Both the position numbers and the translations under genes were made by a program. Below are positions 1 to 10,991 of a DNA stretch of 64,000 bases, piece after piece (positions within the stretch are counted from its first letter, which is position 1; every line of letters starts with the position of its first letter). The stretch covers positions 1,424,269 through 1,488,268 of the forward strand of contig OZ036006.1 of assembly GCA_964035015.1 (NCBI GenBank). The letters run 5' to 3'. Source of the stretch: Corallium rubrum (lineage: Eukaryota > Cnidaria > Anthozoa > Scleralcyonacea > Coralliidae). Below the pieces are notes generated by a model. That model ran no database searches, was not told the origin of the DNA, and saw only the letters and a list, made by a program, of their open reading frames with translations.

Positions 1-320
1 CTCTGATACAACCTGTTCAACGTGGCTGTTACAGTGCTGATATCGTCAGTCCTGATTTATCTGATACCAACAGCTTCCATCAGTGCTGTTGCCCCATCAT
101 AGCTGTTACAGCCTGTTCTTACAGACGGCTACAGATCTGTTGTCAACATACCTGTATCATTCTTTTATATCAGACTGATACAGCACTGACAGACCAACAG
201 TCTGTTGCAGTCTGATGCTGTCAGTTCTGAACAATCTGTGGACGTCAACAGCCTGATACAGCTATGATATCATACCTGTATCAGGCCTGAAGCTGCAACA
301 GGCTGTAACAGACCTGTGGC
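1..320. repeat. Degenerate CTGATACAG / CTGTTACAG-rich tract
   Basis: Short words such as CTGATACAG, CTGTTACAG, CCTGTATCA and ACAGCCTGT recur on both strands every 10 to 25 bases, without a strict period. This looks like an old, diverged minisatellite or the end of a repetitive element cut by the window edge. No coding potential is seen. Confidence 0.5.
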
Positions 321-329
321 GTTTTTAGG

Positions 330-1020
330 TGTGTACCTTATCACCGTCGGTGTTCGACGACATTCCAATTTTCATCGCTTTATCGCTGTGCCTGTTGCTT
401 TCTTTTTGTAAACACAGGCAAAAGTTCGTAAATTTTCTAGTGTATCAATTTTCACTAATAGTTTACCCTCATTTAATAGTTTAAATTAGTTCAAAGTAAA
501 CAAAGAGAATTTTCAGACCGAAAAACCTTGCAGATTTGTTGGAAAAAAAGGCAGTCCTCTGAGGTTCACTGTTGCTAAGTAACAAAGCGACCAATCACAT
601 GCAAGTACTGTTGATCAAGGAACCAATGAAGTGCAAGTAATGTTGCCCTGAACTACAAAAAAATTCCCCCTTCAATAGTCAATCATATTCATGTAATTTT
701 GCCCTGTATATTAAAGACTTACTAGAAATACATGAACGCAATAACCCCTCGCCCGCTTTTGCATGAATTTTTGTAAATACCTCCTGATCTTCCCCTTGCG
801 CTCTTTTTTATTGGGGGACTGGAAATGAGTTAAAATATAGTTTTAATTCTAGTAGAATATTTGAAATAAAAAAAACTGCAGTTTTAATAAATCTATCTTT
901 TTAAGGAAAAAGTAACGAGGAACAAAAAAAAATTTAAGGATGATATTTCGTGAAAAATATTGAGATAAAGGAAATTGCACGTCGCTTCCAGGGTTTGAAC
1001 TCGACCATATTACCGTGCAA
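330..1020. other. Intergenic, nothing recognised
   Basis: AT-rich sequence with only short reading frames. There is a CCAATCA-type motif near 590, but no gene, RNA or clear element can be supported. Confidence 0.4.
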
Positions 1021-1027
1021 GTCGACT

Positions 1028-1275
1028 ATAGCGAGGTTCAGATCACACTTCCACTACCACTACCGCTACCATAAATATAATTAAGCATGGCAAATATTGT
1101 TTTTACGTTCAGTAATGGTCGCAGGTCTCAAACCTAGTGCAAAAAGAAAGCGTTTGACGGTACTAGGATTAAAACCAACTACCACTACAGAACGAAAAAA
1201 CAAACATTACACCAGTTTAACCACATTTACGGTAGCGGTAGCGGTAGTGGAAGTGTGATCTGAACCTCGCTTATG
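1028..1275. mobile_element. Small foldback element (MITE-like)
   Basis: About 45 bases at 1028-1072, containing GCGAGGTTCAGATCACAC and a CCACTACCACTACCGCTACC run, return as the reverse complement at 1231-1275. The arms enclose about 160 AT-rich bases without coding capacity. This is the structure of a non-autonomous terminal-inverted-repeat element; no target duplication was identified. Confidence 0.6.
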
Positions 1276-1279
1276 TTAA

Positions 1280-2795
1280 CCATCAGACTACCGAGGCAGG
1301 CCGGGAAAACCCCCAAATATTAGGGTTATATTGTATACTTCTTTCTCTCCATGTTTACAAAAAACATCGCTACAGCATCTGAAAAAAATTTTGCCTGCCA
1401 CGACAATCTTTTATGACATTTCAAAGTGCTGAAATTGTTTTCACCTACATGTTAATAAATATTTCAACAGCATTTGTACGTTTTACAGAAGAAAAAATGC
1501 TCCTTTTCCGATTTTTATGCCAAATTATGGACAAGCTACGTTAGTCACAAGTGGTTTTGACAATAAGAAAACTATTTGAAAAACGATATTAAGACGGCAG
1601 CCACAGATAAAATTTTAAGGACACACAAAAGAGAAAACAAAATTAACAGTGATAGGATATACGTAAGGAAAGTGGGAAACTCGAACAGTTTTGCTACTAA
1701 ATGTTCGTGCTTACTGAGAGCGGCTGCTCTATATTTTTACCGTAAACTTAAACCGTTTCACCGGCCTTTATTTCTTCGTCGGTTTTCAAGTTTCACTCTT
1801 GCTTTCTCCTCCTTTTGAGTTTCGGTTTGACGGGTTTCCTTCTACTCAAGACGTTGTTTTGCTTTATACGTAGACGTTGATTTGTTTCTATTCTTTCAAA
1901 AGTGATATACGTTTCCCAAAAACTCCTTTCTCAAGTCTTTTTGTCAAGAATAAATTATGTTGTTAGTTCAAATCTTTTTGTCAAGAACTATATTGTCCCC
2001 AGTGCCCCACAATCTTAACCGCGCATGGTCCGTCCACACATATATACAAATAAATAAATAAATAAATATTCAGATCACAGAAATTCGTTCGCATATCACG
2101 TTTGTCCACGCGTGTAAAATGGCTCCACGCGTGTCGAGATTAGCACCCTCACTGGGCTCCGGGCCTTCGGCCCGTCGCCCGGCTCGGGGATTAACCGAGT
2201 GCGAGGTCTTTTTTGGGAAAGTATTTGCCTGAGGTTTGTGCGATAAAACCGAAGGCAAATACTTTCCAGTACAGATCGAGCAAACGAGGTTAATAAGGAA
2301 TTTATTATATGGCTATTGGTTCATTTCATTTTTAAGTTTCAAGCGTTGTTTTCGTCTTTGGAGTATGCTGTTTACCTTAACTGTTTACCTGTTAACGTTT
2401 TCGTGTCGCTTCTTGGCCTTCTTGTTTACACCAGTTCGGCTTTTATTTGTCGTGTTTTCAGATAAACAGCTTTAAAGAAAACCAGCAGTGATGTTCCAAC
2501 ACATTTTATTGTTCAGAATATTTGAATAAAGATACCTATTTCTCTTTTATTTGTATTGAAATCAACTCCGAAATTTTCCCGCCAAAACTTACACGGACGA
2601 GAAAAAAGCGTATTGACCGGTCGGTCAACATCGTAAAATCCCGACCTCTCAGGAACCAATCAGCGTGCGTCGTTTTGCGTACGGACCGGAAATCAAACCC
2701 AGCCATATAATAATATTATATATGTTATTAGTGTTTTCAGCTTGAGTTGGTAAAGTTTTTTCGTATGTTTTTGCTGTACAAGCTGTCGTAAGTTA
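1280..2795. other. Intergenic, short palindromes only
   Basis: No gene is supported. A palindrome at about 2216-2269 has arms containing GGCAAATACTTTCC, and a GC-rich hairpin with a CTTCGG centre lies near 2160. The short frames here have no recognisable features. Confidence 0.4.
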
Positions 2796-3250
2796 AACTC
2801 GGAGAAAAACTCTGAGCTCCAGACGGTTGCTTTCGATGTTTATAAGTTGGCCTGGGAACTAGTCAATAAACCGTACCTGTGTCACACGTACTTGTTGGGC
2901 TACAAGTGGCATAGACTTTCTCAAAGTCCTTTTCAAACATTTTTGACCTTTCGACATTTTTGACCTTTCGGTTGCTCGTTGAAAAGGACTTTTCCCACCT
3001 GCAGCGCGCCAAAATTCACCGGTTAATTTTTCGACCGGTGACGTAATTCGGGAAGTAATTATATTCAGGCTAATTTGCTATGCAAGTGTTATCTTTGGAA
3101 GTTGGAGTTAAACAGACTCTTGAAAACGTTTTAGTAGGGGTAGAACCACTTTCCAATGCATGTACGACAACCCGAAACACGTCAAAACAGGGCGACGCAC
3201 ATTTCAGCGATTTCCCGCCAGAATATTTAATTAGATTCAAAAAATATTTC

Positions 3251-3294
3251 TTGCTAAGCTTTCGGCCTGTTGACTCAGGCCTTCAACAGAGCAA
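3251..3294 (-). ncRNA. Hammerhead-like motif, core mutated
   Basis: This is an inverted copy of the motif at 3335-3378 on the minus strand. Stem I, stem II and GAAA are kept, but the core reads CTGTTGA instead of CTGATGA. The invariant A of the hammerhead core is changed, so it is probably inactive. Confidence 0.5.
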
Positions 3295-3334
3295 TGACAA
3301 CAAGTTGTTGGCTCACGTCAACAACTTGTTGTCA

Positions 3335-3378
3335 TTGCTCTGATGAAGGCCTGAGTCAACAGGCCGAAAGCTTAGCAA
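3335..3378 (+). ncRNA. Hammerhead ribozyme motif, type I with minimal stem III
   Basis: The order is stem I TTGCT (3335-3339), core CTGATGA (3340-3346), one extra A, stem II GGCCTG / CAGGCC with a 6-base loop, GAAA (3366-3369), GCTT, and stem I return AGCAA (3374-3378). Stem III is only the self-complementary AGCT, as in dimer-acting hammerheads described from Penelope-like retroelements. The flanks are repeated at 6082-6222. Cleavage activity is inferred from pairing only. Confidence 0.65.
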
Positions 3379-3954
3379 AGAAATATTTTACGTGGTGTTT
3401 CCACAAAATTTATTTATATTACTTTATCGCCATGAAAACGTTCAAAGAATTAATTTAGATTCAAAAACCTGCAAGCGAAACAAGTTCGCCTCTTTCCTCC
3501 CGCTTTTCCGCTCTCCCGCCTTTCCTCTCGCCCGCAAAAACTAGCGCTTAGAGGCGAACTTGGAGCAAGTCTACATGTGGTATTGTGTCAGTTTACTTTT
3601 AGTAACACTAATAACGTAAGAAAAAACATTTACTGAAAATAAACTGACACAATGGGACTTGCAGCCCTACAAGTACTTTTGGCACACGTACGGTTTTACT
3701 AGTTCCCAGGCCGGCTTATAAACATCGAAAACAACCTGGTTGGGTTTGAGTCCGGTCGTCTGGAACTCAGAGTTTTTAACCGTGGGATAACCCTCCTCCC
3801 CCCCCCCCCCCCCCCCCGAGATAACTCGTCCTATGAACAGGGCCTTATACTTACTAAAACTAAACAATTAAACTAGAAATTACTATCGCAAGTGAAATGC
3901 TGCCTCAAATGGGACAAAAACCTTTAGTCTACTCCACAACAGGCAACTCTATGC

Positions 3955-4300
3955 AGTCTGTGGCCAATGTGACACCTCCCTTGTCCACTCTACCTGAGAT
4001 TGCCCAATCCACCCAAGATTGCCCACCCCACCTGAGATTTCCCACTCCACCTGAGATTGTCCACTCCACCAAAGATCACCCAATCCACCCAAGATCACCC
4101 ACTCCACCCAAGATTTCCTACTCCACCCAAGATTGCCCACTCCACGCGAGATTGCCCACTCCACCCAAGATCACCCATTCCACTCAAGATCGCCCACTCC
4201 ACCCAAGATTGCCTACTCCACCCAAGGTTGCCCACTCCACCCAAGATCACCCACTCCACCCAAGATTTCCCAGTCGATCTAGGTTTACCTTGCCCACTCC
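3955..4300. repeat. Minisatellite, unit about 18 bp
   Basis: Imperfect tandem copies of a unit like CCCACTCCACCCAAGATT, with GAT, TTG and ATC variants. Open frames on both strands follow from the unit length being a multiple of three and are not taken as genes. Confidence 0.8.
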
Positions 4301-5937
4301 ACTGTCTTGATATTGGCCTCCACCTGAGTTTACCCACTCTACCCAGAGTTGCCTGCAAAGGAGGCTGGAAAGTCCAAAAATTTAATATTAATTACAATAG
4401 ACAGAGTATTTTAATTTTACACATTTCTTCTATGTTTTTTAACAGGATATACATACACACAATTAATATACAAATATTAAATAATCACACCTCTTGCCTC
4501 TATTAAATATGCTGTGGCAAAACTGTCAATGCAATTCCAAGTGCTTAATATGTTTTGACAAGTCTAGAGCTTTAACAAAATTATACAGCGATGTACCATT
4601 GAGCCCATCAGATTATTTTGTAGAATTTGTATATTAGAGACCTTAAGATACCCCGGTACTGTCATTTTTGTTTACTCGTAATATCTACCCGTTTTCCCGT
4701 TTAAGGTCTCTATTACGTGTAAACAAAAATGGCGGTACTCGTACCCGTAATAGTCCAGCAATATGGTGCAGAAAATGGGCTGAATTGTGCGCTTTTGGAT
4801 AAAAACACCAAGTTTGGCACAGTGCTAGTATTTTACCTGCTGATAAATATCTGATATGGACCCACTTCAATTTCTTCACATATCGGCTGTTTTAGGGATA
4901 TCAATTTTATGTCACCCAGACCCCCCGCAAAGATTAAGAGTTTTTTCGATTTTTTTGCCTAAAATGTTAAGTTTAATGGCAAATTAAAATAGATTTTATA
5001 TAAAGTATATGCAATTTACAATATCGTAACTATGAAATTAGGAACAAATCATTAATGCGATTATCTTGAACTATTTCAATACTAAATTTTCAAAGAAAAA
5101 GAAATAGCACTTATTGAACCGATAAATATCTGACATATATAGAACTGCTTAAATTTCTTCATATATTCACTGTTTTAATTAAGGACTGGATTTAAAGAAT
5201 TTAGAATAAGAATTTGCATTTTTAAAATTATTGTAATGCCAAGAAAACGCTGTAACTTAGATACTAGGTGATTAGTGTTCACAGAGTTTTATAACTTTAC
5301 TATTTTTAATATTGTATTTATAAATACGTATGATGAGCTCACAAGAGGATCATGCTGATATGAGGGACATAAAATGAAAACTAAAAACTGGGATTTGTTT
5401 ATTTTGATCAGCACTGTGAACTGGAATTTTTAGAGATTTTCGTAACTGAGAATGGTATTAAAATGGTGCTACGAATAAAGAAAACTTTAAAAAGAAGAAA
5501 TTTAGAAAAGATCAGTGGGAGCGTGATTGCCTAATTTTTGTACGTTGAGAAATGGAATCTAAGCACGTAGACATTGCACGTTTTAGCTTCCTTCATTTCA
5601 CCGCCAACTTGCAATGACTTGCAGTAACTTACTTGTGACAAAATTAGATCTTGTTCAAAATGAGCCTGAATCAAACGAGAACGCAACTTCGCAAGCCATC
5701 GCAACTAAGTTAACGTGTGTTGACTTGAGATATACCTGCCAAACAAAAGTACAGGGAGTAGCGACTTTAAAAAAACTTGCAATGTAATATAAACAAGCTC
5801 AAAATAGTCCCAAGCCACCGAAAGTTACTGCAAGTCATCCATGCAAGTAAGCAGTCAGGCACAAGGTAAAACTCTAATACTTGTTCCCTTGAAAACATGG
5901 CAAATCTATTCATAGAAACTAGCAAGGATCTATAAAT

Positions 5938-6230
5938 AAGTTTTGTGGAAACACCACGTAAAATATTTCTTTGCTTATTCGGAGAACATTCTTGATTTTG
6001 TTTTCTAATTAATAAAATTAACGTGAACTCCATTGTATTCTTACGTGATTTAATTGATCAATTGCTTAATTTATAAATGACGTGAGCCAACAGTTTGTTG
6101 TCATTGCTCTGATGAAGGCCTGAGTCAACAGGCCGAAAGCTTAGCAAAGAAATATTTTACGTGGTGTTTCCACAAAACGTATTTATATTACTTTATCGCC
6201 ATGAAAACGTTCAAAGAATTAATTAGCAAG
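5938..6230 (+). mobile_element. Penelope-like terminal repeat relic with hammerhead
   Basis: Bases 6082-6222 are nearly identical to 3318-3452. A segment containing GTGGAAACACCACGTAAAAT at 5945-5975 is inverted relative to 6150-6180. A complete hammerhead core lies inside. There is no reverse-transcriptase frame nearby, so this is a terminal fragment only. Confidence 0.5.
6104..6147 (+). ncRNA. Hammerhead ribozyme motif, second copy
   Basis: Same arrangement as at 3335-3378: stem I TTGCT, CTGATGA (6109-6115), extra A, stem II GGCCTG / CAGGCC, GAAA, GCTT, AGCAA. All core positions are intact. Confidence 0.65.
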
Positions 6231-6234
6231 GATC

Positions 6235-9200
6235 TGCTTGTTATAAACACAGAGGATGTCGTTGGACGTGGATATTGATTCAAAATTCCACCATAAGAAA
6301 AGATAAACACGATTTGATAGCCGCCTTGATATAGTTTCGACCAAGTTAATAAATATATAATTTTGTAGCATTAGAATTTAAATTTTAGAATGCGGGTAGA
6401 CCATTTAATTAATATATTGATACATAATTATAAACACGTCTCAACTGTATAAAACTAAGACTATAAACTGTTCCGAGATTCCCGTTTTGTAACTTACGGG
6501 TCTACTTTTCTGACAACTATTGCATGTTCAGCACTGCCATAAACAACTTGGACTTTCGCATCGGCTTCGCCTTCAGTGGCCATCGTCACTGATCATGGAA
6601 CGAAGGACCCAAGTAGACTGTTTTTCGTACGGTCTCCACCTGCTACAATGAAATTCCTCACCGTGCTATGTTGAAGTCGATGGCGTTCACAGAACACAAA
6701 TGGCAATATCTGATATATCGGACTTTTACCAAAAACCAGTGGGCAAAACAGCAAAGACATCTTGGCTGTCAACAGACAACAGCGAGCTTTCGAATGCACG
6801 TCGTTTGTTCTGGTTTCAAAGACTCATAGGCGAAATGCGTCAATGAATTTAACAAAGCAGTTTCGAAAAATCCTTCTATGGTTTGATTTTGCGACATAAT
6901 AAATGATTAAATGAATGAATTGGTCACAGAAACGGACACGATAAACAGATTCGAGAAATGGCGATAACCTTGTCACGGACTCACGGTGTGCACCTTGACG
7001 GCGCACCTTTGGGAAAGTTGTTTATCTGAATGAACCAATCAAAATCCGTACTTCAATTAGTCAGACAATCAGAGCTCCCGTCCATGAGATGGACGGAGTC
7101 CCCACAGTTTTGTTAAGAGTTTCCTCAGGCCTTTATTTTTCTCGCCTTCTCGCTCGCCCGCACCTCTCCCGCGCTGCCGGGTTTAGCGGAAGGCGGGAAC
7201 AAATAAAGGCCTGACATTCAGGTTAACAGTCGACAAGATCGTTGACCAGACTGGTGCGTATCAAATATATTGCTTATCTCAAAGAACGTCTGCTAAGGGC
7301 GGACCACACCACAGTCACAAAAGTAATTAAGAAAAACAAGTTGTCTCTTTTTAGAATCTCTTCCTCGAAAAGCAGCATCATCAAAATTTAGCAAAGCACG
7401 ATGACACTGAAGCAGAATTGTTATCTTTCTTGACAGGTCTACGTTTCTTGCCAAGTCAGACATGTAATATTGAAGACTTTTTTTCAGTTACGAAAACCAA
7501 AGCTATTTTATGCCATCCTTTCTAGTTTTGACAACCTACGATTTGATGGCAAGATCTGATTTCTTGTAAAGTGTAAAGTGTGGAGTAAGGGGAAGGAGAG
7601 TAAGAAAGAGAGTTGAAATCTTCGTTAAGGTTTGCAGGGTCGTTTCGGCAAAGCGCTCTCAATTCTCCAGAATTTATGCCACAAAATAAAATAGATATCG
7701 TTAGAAAGCTATTAATTTGTAGAACACAATGTTGTATTTGATTTTGTGATAAACACAAGCCAATAATAGTTGCAAATTTTTCAAGTAAAACCAGAGGGCT
7801 TATTCGGGGCGACTTAAGACTGAACAAAGCGTTTCATTTTGTTCAGGAATTTTTTTCGCAGTTCGATTCCGAATTTCCAGTAAAACGGTGTCAGCAGTGT
7901 CAACTATAGAACTTCTGTTTCTACAGATTACCTTCTTAAACCCTTTATTTGAATGCATTCAATATGAGCCTGTTATCTGCTTTTCCGTGGGTACATGGGA
8001 AAATGCTGTAGAGGTTTTCTCTTGAATTACACAATACAGATTTGTCACTACAGGGTATAGACATAATCTGTTTCCATGGGGTGTGAACATGCTCCCGCAG
8101 GAAATTTTTGATTTTTTACGCCACGGAAATGCTATTTCCTGCATTTTGGGGGCAATTTTAAAAACAAAAAAGATAAAATAAAAACCAGTGAAAATCATGA
8201 TTTTATAGTCGGTATTTCCTTACCGTGTATACAAAACAACTCTAACAATAATATTCACGCGAAAACTAGAAAAACAATTTTCAGTCAGGGGCATACGGCA
8301 TGCCACTAAAGATATTTTGCAGTGTTTGAGCCCAATAACACTTGCGTACTAACAATGCAACTAAATTCTTAGACTGATTTTATTTCAAAAATTCAACAAT
8401 CGAACAACGACAACTGCCTTGCTGCCAATTTTACTCATCTGCGCCCACTGACACATGCTTTAGCGGTAACAGTCAAAAACATTGGTGGAAACCACTGATG
8501 GATGGCATTCGATGAATTTTCACGCGAAAACCGTCATTTTTAGGGAAATATTTAACGTTTATGTGGGAAATAAACTAATACTTTGTCTTTTTGTAAACTT
8601 ATACATAATCTTCCTAGTGGCTATACTCTATACTTAAATTATTTTGCCTATATAATGAGAGCTAGATCTGTCTGCAATATTTCACCCGGGCACACGCAGG
8701 TTTCACCCGGGCACAGGCCCGGGTAGGCCCGGGTGTAGCTACCCCACTGATTGTAGGCAAAAATCGGAGAAAATCTTAATCTTTGCGGGGGGTCTGGGTG
8801 ACATAAAATTGCTATCCTTAAAACAGGCGATGTGTGAAGAATTGAAGTGGGTCCATATCAGATATTTATCAGCTGCTTTTATCCAAAAACGCACAATGTT
8901 TTCACCATATTGCCGGACTATAAACCGAACCCGGGGTATCTTATTAAGGTCTCTATTAAGTCAAAATACACACAAGCAGATAGTAGCGTCTGGTCAGAAT
9001 GCTGATCAGTGCAAACACAATGAACCCACACCAATATACACCTAAAAATAGAAGAAAACAACTGAAATCTCCTACCAAGAAACACAGTTGTCAGTTGTAG
9101 AAACTGATATCTTACCTCGACAAGATAAACCTCTCCTTGCCGAAATTGTAAAGACAGTTCTCAATGTGTTCAGAGGTAGAAAATCCATCGCCGTCATGGT

Positions 9201-9480
9201 GTTGACCAACTTCAAACCACTGCTTCAAACGCGTACGTATGCAATTCCATCAGAGCAATCCTTCTGGCGTATATGATTTAACTCATGTAAGTTGTGGGAA
9301 GAAACTTCTAATAAAACGGTCAATATTTCTAAATAGCTCGGCAAAGTGGTCTGGACACGAGACACAGTCACCCATGTCAAGATTAGTGTGCTGCCTTCGC
9401 AGCATATCCTCTCATTTCGAAATGATGATTATCGTCATTTGTGAGATGTCGTTGAATTAACAATAATCATCATTTAAAAA
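6235..9480. other. Intergenic, no gene supported
   Basis: AT-rich DNA with short frames only. Bases 7130-7225 carry a GC-rich repeat (GGTTTAGCGGAAGGCGGGAA) whose reverse complement recurs at 17160-17213, so it is interspersed. A hairpin-rich CCCGGGT segment lies at 8685-8740. The right arm of the 4636-8966 pair is also here. Confidence 0.4.
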
Positions 9481-9483
9481 AAA

Positions 9484-9636
9484 GAATTCCCTACCCCCAA
9501 ACCCCCAACTCAACCCCCACCTCTAAACCTGACCCTAACCCTAACCACAACCCCCCGACAACCCTAACCCTGACCACAACCCCCCGTTGGACCTAATCCT
9601 AACCACAACCCTCCAGAAAAAAGTCCCGCCTCTCAG
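9484..9636. repeat. C-rich telomere-like tract
   Basis: CCCTAACCCTAACC and variants (CCCTGACC, CCCCAAACCCCC) form a degenerate interstitial relative of the metazoan TTAGGG telomere repeat. It leads directly into the 14-bp minisatellite. A smaller TTAGGG-like stretch lies at 13874-13900. Confidence 0.6.
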
Positions 9637-9713
9637 ACCCCGACCACAACACCCCGACCACAACACCCCGACCACAACACCCCGACCACAACACCCCGAC
9701 CACAACACCCCGA
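9637..9713. repeat. Left part of the split 14-bp minisatellite
   Basis: About five copies of ACCCCGACCACAAC, ending in CACCCCGA immediately before the hAT-like element. It is the same unit as the large array at 10992-13145, so both were one array before the insertion. Confidence 0.9.
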
Positions 9714-10991
9714 CAGGGCCGCATTAACAGATTATGGGGCCCTGGGCAGAGAGATATGATGGGGCCCCTATATAGGAAAATGTTGGGAAAGGCGGAAATA
9801 GGATTTTTGGAAAATAGGTTAAGAATTGTTTAAAACCCAAATATTAGTAACATAGTAACCCTAATAATAGTAACCCTAATATAACGGGTAATATATAGTA
9901 ACCCTATTATAACGAGTTTTGATATTTAAGAAATGGTTCATGGTTTGGCGTGCTCCATCGAATTTTAGTATACACCCAACCATCGTCTATTACAAATCCT
10001 GCATTCTGATTGGCTACTCAACCGTTGTCTATTCGTGATGGACAACGTTTGAGAAAAATGAAAACAAACCTTAAAAAATATGGCAGTAAACTCTCGTTTT
10101 GCAGACGTTTCGGAGGAATTTTTTGAGAGTTTGATAGAAAATTCTATCCCTGAGAAAACTAAAAACGCCACAAAATATGGCATGAAGATTTTAATGGTAA
10201 GGAGCGAAATACAAATTAAACCGTATTTTATTAATTAAATCTGCTTTTACTTGCCGCTCACGAGTGGTTAAATAACACAACATTTTCGTCAGTTCGCACT
10301 AGAAAAACTGTATTTTTTAGAGTAGGTACAGGGTGTATACTAAAACAATTAGACAACTCGTCCTCGTTGTCTATGCGCGAATAGTCAACTCAGGCTTCGC
10401 CTTCGTTGACTATTCGCTCATAGACAACTCGGACTCGTTGTCTAATTGTTAAATGGATGCACGCGGGAAGTTCGGAGAGCACGAAAAAAGCGTTAAGAGT
10501 TGGTCGAGGCATAGCCGAGAACAGCGTTGACGTTGTAAGTGGTCCCATGCATATTGAAGTTAATTTTATAGCGTCTGTATGTACAGGGTCAATTAATATG
10601 TTTCTTTTCCATAGGTTATAAATAGAATATGGCAGAACAACATGTCAACATCTCTAAATATAAGAGCCGCCATGTTTCCGGTTTACTGCTTCCGGCGGTC
10701 TCCAAGTGTAGTTCCCAGACCCTTCTCGAGCGAAATAAAGCAAATTTCATTATCTTGTGTGTCGGGAAGGAAAGTTGTACAGCACATATATCGTTGCAAT
10801 TTTCACGAGACTATTTAATCGGCACATTATATTCAGTATGTACATTGAGCAGATGCTAAAAACTCAAAATCCAAATATTCTTTAAGTCGTTTCACAATTA
10901 ATAAACTTTTTTTTCTCATTGGGCCGGGGGCCCCCGCTCACGCGGGGCCCTGGGCAGCTGCCCCTTTTGTCCATAGGATAAAGCGGCCCTG
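9714..10991. mobile_element. hAT-like non-autonomous transposon inside the minisatellite
   Basis: The element begins CAGGGCCGC and ends GCGGCCCTG, so the ends are inverted. It is bordered by the 8-bp direct repeat CACCCCGA (9706-9713 and 10992-10999). A CAGGG terminus with an 8-bp target duplication is typical of hAT transposons. No hAT transposase is seen. An inner inverted pair (TTTAGTATACACCC near 9964, its complement near 10330) suggests a nested insertion carrying an exon-like fragment. Confidence 0.8.
10080..10196 (+). pseudogene. Exon-like fragment, possible Crypton/DUF3504-type N-terminus
   Basis: ATG at 10080 opens 39 codons ending at a GT donor (GTAAGG at 10197). The peptide contains the stretch SLIENSIPEKTKNATKYGM. 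This resembles from memory the N-terminal motif of Crypton-recombinase-derived (DUF3504) proteins that are numerous in cnidarians. No continuation was found before the element ends, so it is probably a captured or decayed first exon. Confidence 0.35.

Larger units (their letters stand above)
2800..3790. mobile_element. Foldback element with arms of about 110 bp, holding a Penelope relic
   Basis: Sequence at 2800-2912 (containing GGCCTGGGAACTAGT and CGATGTTTATAAG) returns as the reverse complement at about 3663-3780. The interior includes the hammerhead-bearing repeat at 3225-3460. A run of about 20 C lies at 3797-3817, just outside the right arm. No transposase frame is seen. Confidence 0.5.
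4636..8966. mobile_element. Inverted pair of related repeat ends about 4.3 kb apart
   Basis: The left block (4636-4935) and right block (about 8751-8966) are inverted copies. Both contain GATACCCCGG, AAATATCTGATATGGACCCA and GTGACATAAAATTG. They could be the termini of one old DNA transposon or two MITE copies in opposite orientation. The interior has no recognisable transposase. Related TACCCG-rich sequence with GATACCCCGGG ends lies at 58878-59120. Confidence 0.5.
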
